Shown here: one piece after another, positions 7,903 through 17,121 of the stretch
Position numbering within the stretch: position 1 is the stretch's first letter
Layout of the letters: each line of letters begins with the position of its first letter
NCBI RefSeq assembly: GCF_041949975.1
Contig: NZ_JBHFQG010000011.1
Span: forward strand, 1 to 64,000
Length of the DNA stretch: 64,000 nucleotides
Source: Alteribacillus sp041949975
GTDB lineage: Bacteria > Bacillota > Bacilli > Bacillales > Marinococcaceae
Reading direction: 5' to 3'
The notes under the pieces: generated by a model
What the model saw: the letters and a program-made list of their open reading frames with translations, nothing else
Told to the model about the DNA's origin: nothing
Databases searched by the model: none
Made by a program: the position numbers and the translations under genes

Positions 7903-9315
7903 ATGACCGATTTAAATAACAATGAAACTGTACCAAAAGAAATAAAAAAAGTGCCGATTATGGCAGTACTTTTAATTGGAGCTTTTGTCGCGATCTTAAA
8001 CCAAACATTGTTAGCTACCGCTCTTCCTCCTATTATGGAAGATTTAAAAATAACAGCAAATACCGCTCAATGGCTGACAACGATATTTATGCTTGTTAAT
8101 GGTATTATGATACCAATTACCGCTTTTTTAGTAGAAACTTTTACAACACGAAAACTTTTTCTTACAGCAATCATTACTTTTGCTTTAGGGACACTTATTT
8201 GTGCCATTACGCCGTCCTTTCCCATATTAATGGCAGGAAGAATTATTCAAGCAAGTGCAGCAGGTGTAATGATGCCTCTCATGCAAACCATTGTGCTCCT
8301 CATCTTTCCAATAGAGAAGAGAGGTACAGCTATGGGGTTAATCGGATTGGTGATATCCTTTGCTCCGGCAATCGGACCGACGCTTTCTGGATTTATGGTG
8401 GACCATTTTCACTGGCGCACACTATTTTATATTGTATTTCCTATAGCCATATTAGATATTATTTTTGCTTATTTTGTATTGAAAAACGTAACAAAACAGC
8501 ATTATCCAAAAGTAGATAGTATTTCTATTATTTTATCCACCCTGGGTTTTGGAGGAATTTTATATGGATTCAGCAGTGCTGGGAATATAGGCTGGTCAAG
8601 TATGCCGGTTATATTGACCATGACAGTTGGTGCCATATGCCTCCTGTTTTTCGCGATAAGACAGTTTCAATTATCACAGCCTATTTTAGAGCTTAGAGTA
8701 TTTAAATACAAAGTTTTTACGTTAACTACCGGTATTGGTATGTTAGTGTTCATGTCAATGATTGGCGGAGCTACGATACTTCCTATTTATATGCAGGACA
8801 TGCGCGACTTTTCCGCTACAGAGTCCGGATTAATGATGCTGCCGGGGGCTGTACTAATGGGAATTATGTCGCCGATTTCAGGCAGGATTTTCGATAAGAT
8901 AGGAGCAAGAAAATTATCTCTTGCAGGACTTGCTTTGATGACGATTTCTAACATTATGTATACTGACCTTACGACAACCACTTCTTTTACTTATATGACA
9001 GTCATGTATCTTCTTCGAATGGCAGGAATTGCTATGGTCATGATGCCGGTGACAACTGCTGGGTTAAATCAGCTTCCAAAGCATTTAATTCCTCACGGGA
9101 CAGCGGTAAATAACACGATGAGACAAGTGTCCGGTTCTATCGGAACGGCCCTTTTGGTAACCGTTATGACAACTGCTGCATTAGGAGAGGGGCCTAATAT
9201 GAATGCAGAAGCAATGATACATGGAGTAAATATGTCCTTTTGGGCAGCATTTATTTTTGGATTCGTTGGGTTTGTTCTTAGCTTCTTCATAAAAAAGAAG
9301 CCGGCAGAATCTTGA
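7903..9315 (+). CDS. DHA2-family (14-TM) MFS multidrug efflux transporter
   Basis: The protein has 470 residues and about 14 hydrophobic segments. Family motifs include LNQTLLATALPPIMEDL in TM1, the TAQWLTTIFMLVNGIMIP region of TM2, a motif C-like region (GLVISFAPAIGPTLSGFM, TM5), and WRTLFY following TM5. It belongs to the EmrB/QacA/LmrB-like proton-drug antiporters. It sits directly behind a TetR regulator, the usual arrangement for inducible drug efflux. The substrate is unknown. Confidence 0.88.
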   Translation: MTDLNNNETVPKEIKKVPIMAVLLIGAFVAILNQTLLATALPPIMEDLKITANTAQWLTTIFMLVNGIMIPITAFLVETFTTRKLFLTAIITFALGTLICAITPSFPILMAGRIIQASAAGVMMPLMQTIVLLIFPIEKRGTAMGLIGLVISFAPAIGPTLSGFMVDHFHWRTLFYIVFPIAILDIIFAYFVLKNVTKQHYPKVDSISIILSTLGFGGILYGFSSAGNIGWSSMPVILTMTVGAICLLFFAIRQFQLSQPILELRVFKYKVFTLTTGIGMLVFMSMIGGATILPIYMQDMRDFSATESGLMMLPGAVLMGIMSPISGRIFDKIGARKLSLAGLALMTISNIMYTDLTTTTSFTYMTVMYLLRMAGIAMVMMPVTTAGLNQLPKHLIPHGTAVNNTMRQVSGSIGTALLVTVMTTAALGEGPNMNAEAMIHGVNMSFWAAFIFGFVGFVLSFFIKKKPAES

Positions 9316-9329
9316 TCTTCCATACGTTG

Positions 9330-9357
9330 AACAGGCAGTTGATTCTGCCTGTTTTTT
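9330..9357 (+). terminator. Intrinsic terminator after the efflux pump
   Basis: AACAGGCA (9330-9337) pairs with TGCCTGTT (9346-9353), then a T run. Confidence 0.8.
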
Positions 9358-9440
9358 GTAAGGACAAAAGAAACTGAAATGCATGATTAGTGATAGATTG
9401 ATATAATTTATAATAACGTATGGGAAAGGAGAGAAACAAA

Positions 9441-10253
9441 ATGAGTAAAGGACTTGTTGGTAAAACAGTTGCGATTGCTGCTTCTAGAAAAACAGAAGAA
9501 ATGAGTGCTTTGGTAGAAAAGCAAGGAGGAAAAGCGGTAGTCCGTCCATTACAAGGAACAACTTTTTTAGCAGATAATGAAATAGAAAACGAATTTCTAA
9601 AGGTGCTCGATGATAAACCAGATTGGTTAATATTCACTACAGGCATTGGAACAGAAACATTGCTTAATCTTTCTGAACATTTAAATAGAAAAAACGACTT
9701 TGAAAAGTTATTAAAGGATGAAAAAATTGCAGCCAGGGGGTACAAAACGCACAATACGCTGAAAAAAATAGGTGTGGCTCCTGAAGCAAGAGACGATGAC
9801 GGCACGACTGAAGGGTTAATAAATGCCATGAAGAACAAAGATTTCAAAAATAAAAATGTTATGGTGCAGCTGCATGGGGTGAAAGCTCCTCGATTAGTTG
9901 ACTTTTTAAAAAATAAAGACGCGACTTCCGTCACAGAAATTTTACCTTATCAGCATATTCCCCCAGAAGAAGATACCCTGAAATTGATCACAGAAGAATT
10001 ACGCCGCAATGAATTAGACGCAGTATGTTTTACAACTCAGCTGCAGGTACACTCTTTGTTTCAATATGCAAAACAGCAAGGGTTTAAGGAGGAGCTTGTT
10101 TCTATATTTGAAAATCAAACGGTGGCTGCAGCGGTCGGGAAAGTTACAGCGGAAGTTCTAAAAGAGGAAGGGGTAAAGCGTCTATTATCACCAACTAATC
10201 AGAGGATGGGTGCCATGATTATGGAATTATCCAAATTACACCAAAATAATTAA
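9441..10253 (+). CDS. hemD: Uroporphyrinogen-III synthase
   Basis: This 270-residue soluble HemD-fold protein cyclises hydroxymethylbilane to uroporphyrinogen III, the branch point to haem, sirohaem and B12. Visible family segments are GKTVAIAASRKTEEM, WLIFTTGIGTETLL, VMVQLHGVKAP and DAVCFTTQLQVHSL, with VAAVGKVTAEVL near the C-terminus. The ATG at 9441 follows AAAGGAG by nine bases; the ATG at 9420 overlaps that site. It is separate from any hem operon. A second, housekeeping hemD elsewhere is likely. The nearby FDH and B12 genes suggest a tetrapyrrole supply role. Confidence 0.8.
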   Translation: MSKGLVGKTVAIAASRKTEEMSALVEKQGGKAVVRPLQGTTFLADNEIENEFLKVLDDKPDWLIFTTGIGTETLLNLSEHLNRKNDFEKLLKDEKIAARGYKTHNTLKKIGVAPEARDDDGTTEGLINAMKNKDFKNKNVMVQLHGVKAPRLVDFLKNKDATSVTEILPYQHIPPEEDTLKLITEELRRNELDAVCFTTQLQVHSLFQYAKQQGFKEELVSIFENQTVAAAVGKVTAEVLKEEGVKRLLSPTNQRMGAMIMELSKLHQNN

Positions 10254-10270
10254 AAAATGGGAGGCTGCGT

Positions 10271-10672
10271 ATGTTTGAAAAATTAATAGATCCGCGAGTT
10301 TCAGAAACCGATGGTGCAGGCCATATCAACAATACTGTCATTCCGATATGGTTTGAGTCTGGACGGGATGAAATATTTAAGCTGTTTACACCCAGTCTAT
10401 CATTTGAAGATTGGAAATGTGTCATTATTAAAATGAATGTTGACTTCGTTGGTCAATTGTACTACGGGGAACCGGTTCAAGTAAAAACCTGGATCTATGA
10501 AGTAGGAAATTCAAGCTTCGAGGTGTATGAGGAAATACATCAACGAGGACAGGTATGTGCAAAAGGGAGAGCTACTTATGTTAACTTTAATTTTGAAAAG
10601 CAAAAGAGTGAGCCAATCCCTGAAAATATTAAATACCTTCTTGAAAAGCATTTATATGAAAAGGAAAACTAG
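10271..10672 (+). CDS. Hotdog-fold acyl-CoA thioesterase (4HBT family)
   Basis: The product has 133 residues with the YbgC/FadM-like pattern: an N-terminal DPRVSETDGAGHINNTVIP (a variant of the YxDxDxxGHVNN active-site loop), then VDFVGQLYYGEPVQVKTWI and a GRATYVNF strand. The position normally held by Tyr-Asp-Asp in YbgC reads VSETDGAGH here, which still contains the acidic residue. It hydrolyses acyl-CoA or related thioesters; the substrate is unknown. It follows hemD by 17 bp and converges with mobA, overlapping it by four bases. Confidence 0.82.
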   Translation: MFEKLIDPRVSETDGAGHINNTVIPIWFESGRDEIFKLFTPSLSFEDWKCVIIKMNVDFVGQLYYGEPVQVKTWIYEVGNSSFEVYEEIHQRGQVCAKGRATYVNFNFEKQKSEPIPENIKYLLEKHLYEKEN

Positions 10673-11244
10673 GAAGGCCAATCTTCTTTTCGGTTTACAT
10701 TTAAAAAATCTTTTTGGTCTACTGGATAAGTAAGAAAACATGCTGAAATAGACTGAATAAACGAGTACATATTTTTTTTATTTTTATTCAACAAGTCTTT
10801 TATCACTGGAAGGCAGTTCCGGTGATAGATTCCATGGAGGGGCTGCTGCTTGTTTCCGTTTACAGGTATAAAAGCATCAAATGAAGCAAAACTCTCTTCA
10901 GACTGTGTTAAAGCAGATGCGACAAATGCTGATGAAACAAACGGCGTGTCAGCAGGAAGAACGAACACCCAATCGATATAGTGAGGAACACTTTGAAAAG
11001 TGAAATACAATGCATAAAGCGGGCCTTGATGCATCTTATCTTCTACTAAAATGCTTGCTTTGTCTTTGTTAAAATAAGGAGCCAGCTGATTATTGGTAAG
11101 AATATATATATTATCAATCCCGCCGGCTTTAAATGCATGAATACTGTGTTCATAAAAAGAAAGACCATTGTATTGTTCAAACATTTTTGGTTTTCCGTAG
11201 CGTGAAGACTGCCCTCCAGCTAGTACAATACCTATTATATTCAT
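10669..11244 (-). CDS. mobA: Molybdenum cofactor guanylyltransferase
   Basis: This 191-residue MobA-like nucleotidyltransferase carries the signature LAGGQSSRYGKPK (residues 8-20) and the PADTPFV motif (about 98-104) that binds metal and nucleotide. It attaches GMP to molybdopterin to give the MGD cofactor of formate dehydrogenases. This fits fdhD and fdhA nearby. It is transcribed leftward with the small ORF and fdhD upstream of it, although a hairpin lies between them. Confidence 0.88.
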   Translation of the reverse strand: MNIIGIVLAGGQSSRYGKPKMFEQYNGLSFYEHSIHAFKAGGIDNIYILTNNQLAPYFNKDKASILVEDKMHQGPLYALYFTFQSVPHYIDWVFVLPADTPFVSSAFVASALTQSEESFASFDAFIPVNGNKQQPLHGIYHRNCLPVIKDLLNKNKKNMYSFIQSISACFLTYPVDQKDFLNVNRKEDWPS

Positions 11245-11286
11245 TACCTTTATCTCCTTTAATAAGACGTATTTTCGAAGGAAAGA

Positions 11287-11321
11287 AACTTCCTCTCTGC
11301 CAGTAAGGCAGAGAGGAAGTT
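11287..11321 (-). terminator. Strong hairpin between the fdhD pair and mobA
   Basis: AACTTCCTCTCTGCC (11287-11301) and its exact complement (11307-11321) form a 15-bp perfect stem with a 5-nt loop, read leftward into a T-rich run. It directly follows the stop of the small ORF, so it may end or attenuate transcription before mobA. Confidence 0.7.
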
Positions 11322-11322
11322 G

Positions 11323-11550
11323 TTATTCAACCAAAGCTTTTATTTTTTTATCCCGGTCCTGCTGTTCGGCTTCATCTTTTAAATCATATTTTTTTAACAG
11401 ATGAAATAACTCGTTTAAAATATGTTGAGAAGGCTCTTTTAATAACAGGTTGCTGCAAGATTGATAAATAGATGATGGAAGATACGGTTTTTGACTTTCA
11501 AGTTTTTCAAGAACGGATTCTTTCGAATGATCAATGCTGCATGAACTCAT
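11323..11550 (-). CDS. Small Cys-containing helical protein overlapping fdhD
   Basis: The product has 75 residues starting MSSCSIDHSKESVLEKLES. It is predicted mostly helical and polar, with two Cys (positions 4 and about 32) and a Lys/Asp-rich tail. The start is placed at an ATG inside the end of fdhD, giving a 20-bp overlap in another frame. A longer open frame exists up to 11631 but has no support. Translational coupling implies it works with FdhD. I do not recognise the family. Confidence 0.6.
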   Translation of the reverse strand: MSSCSIDHSKESVLEKLESQKPYLPSSIYQSCSNLLLKEPSQHILNELFHLLKKYDLKDEAEQQDRDKKIKALVE

Positions 11551-12358
11551 TTGATATTTCTCCTTTCTTATTTTGAGTAATTCTGTAACTATGAGAATAA
11601 ACATTAAATGAAGACCCTCGTATAAAACCAACTGCTGTGATGTTTAAGTCTTCAGCCAATTTTATTGCTAAGTCAGTTGGAGCCGATTTAGATAATACGA
11701 GTCCAATTCCAATTTTGGAAGATTTTGTCAGTACTTCTGATGATAATCGGCCGCTGAAAACTAAGATTTTATCTTTTACAGAGATATTATTAAGCAGGCA
11801 GTGGCCATACAGTTTATCAAGTGCATTATGTCTTCCAATATCAGCCCGGTCCACAATAATATGGTGTGGAGTGCATATGGCTGCATTGTGTACTCCGCCT
11901 GTCTTTTTAAAGACATGGCTGTTTCTCTGCATTTGGCCCATTAGATGAAGACACTGTTCTGCGGTTACAGAGGCAGTGCTCATGGATATCTTGGCTGTGA
12001 CAGAATCATTTTGGAAATAAAACTGCCGGCTTTTGCCGCAGCAGGAACCAATGACGCGTTTAGAGTAAAATGAATGATCTTTTTGGAGCTTTTTATTTAG
12101 CTGCACGTATGCAAAACCTTTATCCTCGTCAATTTCAATTGAATGTATATCACTTTTAAACAAAATGACACCTTCAGAAGCAAGAAAACCAACTACCATC
12201 TCTTTATAGTGCAGTGGTGAACAGACCATTGTCGCGAATTCTTTCTTGTTAACAAAGATCGTAAGGGGCACTTCAGATACAATGTTGTCCTCTTCCCTAT
12301 AAAATTCACCGTCACGGTAGGCCGTAATTGTTTTTTTAACACTTATGTGCTGCTCCAA
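11531..12358 (-). CDS. fdhD: Formate dehydrogenase accessory sulfurtransferase FdhD
   Basis: The protein has 275 residues. FdhD moves sulfur to the Mo-bisMGD cofactor and is required for active formate dehydrogenase. The conserved Cys loop appears as VIGSCCGKSRQF (about residues 104-115). Other family blocks are FKKTGGVHNAAIC, DIGRHNALDKLYG and FSGRLSSEVLTK. It is divergent from the OFA transporter gene. The fdhA it would serve lies 4.8 kb to the right on the other strand. Confidence 0.92.
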   Translation of the reverse strand: MEQHISVKKTITAYRDGEFYREEDNIVSEVPLTIFVNKKEFATMVCSPLHYKEMVVGFLASEGVILFKSDIHSIEIDEDKGFAYVQLNKKLQKDHSFYSKRVIGSCCGKSRQFYFQNDSVTAKISMSTASVTAEQCLHLMGQMQRNSHVFKKTGGVHNAAICTPHHIIVDRADIGRHNALDKLYGHCLLNNISVKDKILVFSGRLSSEVLTKSSKIGIGLVLSKSAPTDLAIKLAEDLNITAVGFIRGSSFNVYSHSYRITQNKKGEISNEFMQH

Positions 12359-12820
12359 AGCTTTCCCTCATTTCCTAACAATAATAATTAAAAAACATGG
12401 TTTGACAGCAGAATATGATGATAGTTTATTTATACTGTTAACCAATCCATTTAATAAATCCTTAACAATGAAAGTATAAACTAAACATTTTTAAACTTAC
12501 AACCCTGGAACGAAAGCAGGGAATATATATTTATGGAAACCATATAAAAATTATTGAAAAAATATCAAAAACAGGGTATAGTTTAATAGAATTCATAAAA
12601 CTGTAACATTTAGATACGAGATAGCGATCCTGTCTTCGGTTTTAATTGCTGCAGAAATGAAAGCGATTACTTTGGTTTGATAGCAGCGTACCTGCTTGTT
12701 TCTAAAACGTCGTAATTTACTGCAATAGAAATGACCTATTTGTAAGAAAATTATGGCGTTTTTTTGTCCAACTTTTTGGGGAAAAAGAGGAAAAAGCGAT
12801 TTCAAAAAAGGAGTGAAAAA
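12359..12820. other. Divergent intergenic region (fdhD / OFA transporter)
   Basis: The 460-bp AT-rich spacer must hold both promoters. A plus-strand TTGACA is seen at 12402-12407, but no equally good -10 lies at 17 bp. A short CCCTG/CAGGG stem occurs near 12503-12521. I find no riboswitch consensus (including the molybdenum-cofactor type) and no convincing gene. Confidence 0.4.
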
Positions 12821-14062
12821 ATGCAAGCAACAAAAAACCGCTGGCTGATTGCGCTCGCAGCCGTTGGAATACATATTTCCATCGGTTCGGTATATGCATG
12901 GAGCGTATTTACTAATCCGCTTATTGAAGAGTTCGGATGGGACATTGGGCTTGTTTCTTTTACGTTTAGTCTTGCTATTTTATTTTTGGGGTTATCAGCG
13001 GCTTTCTTAGGTCATTTTGTAGAAAAATACGGACCTCGGGTTTCCGGAATAGTTGCTGCTGGCTTTTTTGGAACCGGAATACTCGGTTCTGGTGTAGCAG
13101 TAACGTTAGAATCTTTATGGATGCTTTATGTGACTTACGGTGTACTAGGAGGAATAGGTCTTGGAGTAGGTTATATTACTCCAGTATCAACACTTGTAAA
13201 GTGGTTTCCAGATAGAAGAGGACTAGCTACTGGACTTGCTATTATGGGATTTGGCTTTTCTGCCACTATATACAGCCCCGTAAAAGGAGCATTAATCGAA
13301 TCTGTGGGTATAGCAGGTGCTTTCTTTATTCTAGGCACAATATTTTTAATTGTTATGATTCCATCAGCTCTTTATTTGGAAAAGCCTCCAAAAGGGTTTA
13401 TGGAAGGCAAGGAAAAAGAAGAGAAAAAGAAAAATTTGGACCTTTCGGAGTTAACTGCCAACCAAGCGGTTAAAACGAGAAGGTTTTGGTATTTATGGCT
13501 TATGTTATTTATCAATGTTACATGCGGCATTGCCATATTGGCGGTTGCTTCTCCTATGGGACAGGAAATCGCCGGCTTATCAGCAGCAGCTGCAGCCACG
13601 ATGGTAGGGGTTATGGGCTTTTTTAATGGCGCAGGCCGTATAGCCTGGGCTTCTATATCTGACTATATAGGAAGGCCGAATGTATATACCGCCTTTTTCA
13701 CCATGCAAATAGCTACCTATTTTATATTGCCTGATATCACTCAAGCGCTATTATTTCAAGTTTTGTTGTTTTTAATTATGACTTGTTATGGCGGCGGGTT
13801 TGCCTCCATTCCAGCTTACATCGGAGATTTATTTGGGACCAAACAATTAGGAGCGATTCATGGCTATATTTTAACAGCTTGGGCAGCGGCTGGTCTGGTA
13901 GGACCAAATGTTGCAGCGTGGATAAGACAAACCACAGAAAGTTATGCAATGACCTTATATATATTCGGTGGGTTGGTAATCGTGGCATTTACTATCTCTC
14001 TTTTCATTCGGCTGGATATTAAACAATTAAAACATCAGCAAAAGGATAGAATAGCAAGTTGA
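12821..14062 (+). CDS. OFA-family MFS transporter (oxalate/formate antiporter type)
   Basis: The protein has 413 residues and 12 predicted TM helices. It starts KNRWLIALAAVGIHISIGSVYAW, the typical OFA N-terminus, then shows a motif A-like FVEKYGPR loop and GGIGLGVGYITPVSTLVKWFPDRRGLATG, characteristic of the family. The ATG at 12821 follows AAGGAG; the longer frame to 12764 lacks a site. Family members exchange oxalate/formate or carry small monocarboxylates. The location in a formate dehydrogenase gene group makes formate a plausible substrate, by inference. Confidence 0.85.
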   Translation: MQATKNRWLIALAAVGIHISIGSVYAWSVFTNPLIEEFGWDIGLVSFTFSLAILFLGLSAAFLGHFVEKYGPRVSGIVAAGFFGTGILGSGVAVTLESLWMLYVTYGVLGGIGLGVGYITPVSTLVKWFPDRRGLATGLAIMGFGFSATIYSPVKGALIESVGIAGAFFILGTIFLIVMIPSALYLEKPPKGFMEGKEKEEKKKNLDLSELTANQAVKTRRFWYLWLMLFINVTCGIAILAVASPMGQEIAGLSAAAAATMVGVMGFFNGAGRIAWASISDYIGRPNVYTAFFTMQIATYFILPDITQALLFQVLLFLIMTCYGGGFASIPAYIGDLFGTKQLGAIHGYILTAWAAAGLVGPNVAAWIRQTTESYAMTLYIFGGLVIVAFTISLFIRLDIKQLKHQQKDRIAS

Positions 14063-14064
14063 CA

Positions 14065-14110
14065 ATTTGCCTCCTTGCTATTAAGCTATTTTTAGAAAAT
14101 AGAGGCAAAT
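14065..14110 (+). other. Stem-loop between OFA gene and DUF2294 gene
   Basis: ATTTGCCTC (14065-14073) pairs with GAGGCAAAT (14102-14110) over a 28-nt loop. There is no T-tract, so it may be a processing or stability element rather than a terminator. Confidence 0.35.
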
Positions 14111-14156
14111 CTAAAATATGCCTTGGAAGTTTTATTAAATATAAAAAGGATTGGCA

Positions 14157-14528
14157 ATGAACATGGATAAACACGAAGCAGAGTTCAGTAATTTAGTTCG
14201 AGCTTTTCGTAAAAAGCATATGGGAAAAGGGCCAAGCAAAATTAATACGACCTTTTGCAAGAATTGGGCTATTTGCGAATTGGAAGGTAATTTGTCCCCT
14301 GTGGAAAAATTTATCGCGAATGCAGATGATGGAAAACAAATGTTAAGAGAAGCACGAACAGAAATGGTAAAAGAAATGTACCGTCAAAATCACCCAGTAG
14401 AAATGGAAGAATTTCTGCAATGTAAATTTGTCGATCTATTTGTTGATATTGATATCGAAAGAGATTTTGGCATGTCTATTTTTGTATTCGATGAAAATAT
14501 TGAAGAAAAATTTTTACCTAAGAAGTAG
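14157..14528 (+). CDS. DUF2294 (Na-translocating-domain-like) protein
   Basis: The product has about 123 residues. It matches DUF2294 (B. subtilis YrhF type): EFSNLVRAFRKKHMGKGPSK, then TFCKNWAICELEGNLSP VEKF, and a C-terminal VDLFVDIDIERDFGMSIFVF. The ATG at 14157 lies six bases after AAGGA; a TTG at 14151 overlaps the site. The biochemical role is unknown. In Bacillus the family sits beside formate dehydrogenase genes, as here, which suggests a link to formate metabolism or one-carbon/ion balance. Confidence 0.82.
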   Translation: MNMDKHEAEFSNLVRAFRKKHMGKGPSKINTTFCKNWAICELEGNLSPVEKFIANADDGKQMLREARTEMVKEMYRQNHPVEMEEFLQCKFVDLFVDIDIERDFGMSIFVFDENIEEKFLPKK

Positions 14529-14564
14529 GTTTGGCACTTGGCAGCGTCCCTGCTAAAGACTTAA

Positions 14565-14608
14565 CACCGTTTTTTCTTAATTTGGCATAAGAAAAGCGGT
14601 GGTTTTTT
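14565..14608 (+). terminator. Intrinsic terminator after DUF2294
   Basis: CACCG plus a T/A-rich continuation (14565-14579) pairs with TAAGAAAAGCGGTG (14588-14601), followed by TTTTTT. Confidence 0.8.
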
Positions 14609-14635
14609 ATTTATATAATAACCAGGTGAAATTTT

Positions 14636-16953
14636 ATGGGAAAGACTAAACATAGCGGTCCTATTAAATTGGATAAAAAACCTTCGCCGAAATTAAGGGC
14701 AGGAAAAACTCCAATGGGCCTGGGGAAGATCAAACCGCATCATATTCGGGATACAGTGAAAGCAGCATGGAAAAATAAAGATAATGCGTTATATGCCTAT
14801 CGTATCCCGACGCAGGGGGTCTGTGATGGCTGTGTGCTCGGAGTGGCTGGGTTCACGACCAGACTTTATCTGGTCCGCATCTGTGTACAACCAGGTTAAA
14901 TGTTCTGCGGCTAAACACCGCACCGGCCATAGATCCACTGTATGGCTGGAGGATGTTGAAAAATTAAAAACGCTAAACAGTTCGCAACTTCGTAAACTTG
15001 GGCGTATTCCTTCCCACTATCACGTAAGAATGGAGAGAATAAGTTTACAAGAATTACATGGGAGGAAGCACTTGATCGAATTGCGAATAAAATAAGAAAC
15101 ATTGATCCTAAACAATTGGCGTTTTATTTAACGGCAAGAGGAATAACAAATGAAGTATATTATACAGCAGCGAAAACGGCGCGTTTCTTAGGAACAAATA
15201 ATATTGATAATGCTTCTCGTATTTGTCATTCTCCAAGCAAAACTGCTTTAAAAAGATCCCTTCTAGCTGCAGTTATAAAGACTGGATTGGAAGTGATGTT
15301 TTAGTATTTTGGGGAGCGTCGCAGCAAACAATCAACCAGTTTCAACAAAGTACATGTATGCTGCCCAAAAAGCTGGTACTAAGATTATAATGATTAACCA
15401 TATCGAGAACCTGCGATGGAAAAATATTGGATTCCGTCTATTCCTGAAAGTGCAGTATTTGGAACAAACATAGTAGATGATGTGTATCAAGTAAACATCG
15501 GCGGTGATATCGCCTTTATGAACGGAATCATGAAGCATTGGTTTGAAATGGAAGAAAAGAAGCCGGGATCTGCGATCAATCGTCATTTTGTTCAATCTCA
15601 TACCAGTGGATTTAAAGCGTTAAAACAACATATAGCTAATCAAAAATGGCATGAGCTTGAACAGTCATCCGGTCTTTCTAAGGAACGAATGTATGAATTA
15701 GCGGAACTGCTTGCACATTCGGAATCTGGAGTATTTATTTGGAGTATGGGGCTTACGCAGCACCGTTTTGCCACGGATAATATTTCTCAAGTAGCCAACC
15801 TTGCTCTGCTTCGTGGGTTTATTGGAAGAGAACATTGTGGAGTAATGCCTATTCGCGGTCATAGCGGCGTCCAAGGTTCTGGAGAGATGGGGGCCGATCC
15901 ATTCGTGCTGCCTGGAGGAGATTTTACCGAAGAAAACGCAGAAAGAATAGAAAAGATTTGGGGATTTGAGGTGCTAAGATGGCAGGGAGATACTGTCGGA
16001 CAAACCATAGAAAATGGATTGCTCCCGGAAAATCACGACCGTAAACTGAAATTATTTTATACAAGCGGCGGAAACTTCTTAGAAACTATGCCAGATCCGG
16101 ATTTTATTCAGAAGGCGCTGGAAAACGTAGATATACGTGTACATCAAGATATTATTCTTAATACTTCCACGCTAGCTGATGCAAAAGAAGAAGTGATTGT
16201 ATTACCTGCTATGACAAGGGGTATGAGCAGCCTGGCGGCGGTACATCGACTAGCACCGAATGAATGGTATATTTCAGCCCTGAAATAAAAGGCCCCAGAA
16301 TCGAAGAAGCTCGTACTGAATGGGAAATTTATGTTGATTTAGCTTCAAAGGTTTATCCGGATAGTAGCCATTTAATAGAGTTTTACAGCGCACAACAAAT
16401 AAGAGAAGAAATCGCAAAAGCAAAACCTAAATATAATGGAATTCATCATTTAAAAGAAAAAGGTGATATCTTTCAATGGGGAGGAGCAAGGCTTTGTGAA
16501 AATGGGGAGTGCGAGACTCCAGACGGAAAAGGACAGCTCTTTTGTATTGATATTCCTGAACATCGTCTGGCAGAAGGGAAGTTTTATGTCACCTCCAGAC
16601 GAGGTAAACAATTTAATTCGATGGTATACAGTGAAAAAGATCCTTTCAATGCGGCGGATAGAAATGCCGTTTTAATGAATAGGAAAGATGCTGAAAAATT
16701 ACGGATAAAAGAAGGAGAAGCAGTTGTCCTATATAACCGGCTGGGGACATATCAAGGTACAGCCAAATTCGAAGAAATCTCCTCTGGAAACATTGCTGTA
16801 TATTGGCCGGAAGGAAATATTCTACTGCCAAAAGGAGTATATGAAAACCATGCTCATATCCCTGAGTACAATACTGCTGTAATGCTTGAAAAAGCAGAAA
16901 CATTTCATGCTCAGAAGGATCAAAATTACGTTGAAAAAGAGTGGAAGAACTAG
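14636..16953 (+). pseudogene. FdhF/YdeP-family molybdopterin oxidoreductase, multiply frameshifted
   Basis: Reading across frames restores a protein of about 770 residues of the FdhF/YdeP family. It starts MGKTKHSGPIKLDKKPSP, includes GVCDGCVLGVAGF, a Cys-type active-site loop ASRICHSPSKTAL, and a long intact middle (15416-16273). Frame changes occur near 14851, 14940, 15008, 15265, 15315, 15400 and 16268, and a few codons are missing near 15260. Most of the damage is in the N-terminal third. The terminator at 16977 remains. Such proteins bind Mo-bisMGD and are related to acid or formate metabolism, but this copy cannot make a full product. Confidence 0.88.
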
Positions 16954-16976
16954 AAATGTCAGTAGATTAAATAGAA

Positions 16977-17011
16977 AAACAGGCAGTAAAGCTAGCTATT
17001 GCCTGTTTTTT
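16977..17011 (+). terminator. Intrinsic terminator
   Basis: AAACAGGCA (16977-16985) pairs with TGCCTGTTT (17000-17008), then a T run. Confidence 0.8.
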
Positions 17012-17121
17012 GATGCATAAAAATGAAAAAAACGAAAGTTTAGCAAGAATTGCCAACGGGAAATACCACTAAAAGTTGGATAAATAAATTATTTTTAATC
17101 TTCGGAAAGGGGGAGTCTTTT

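Noticed and set aside
9287..9934. 215-residue minus-strand ORF
   Set aside because: It covers the antisense of hemD and the end of the MFS gene; composition is that of an antisense shadow, with no domain.
12359..12820. Possible molybdenum-cofactor riboswitch upstream of the formate-related transporter
   Set aside because: The conserved Moco aptamer pattern was not found; only a short CCCTG/CAGGG stem is visible.
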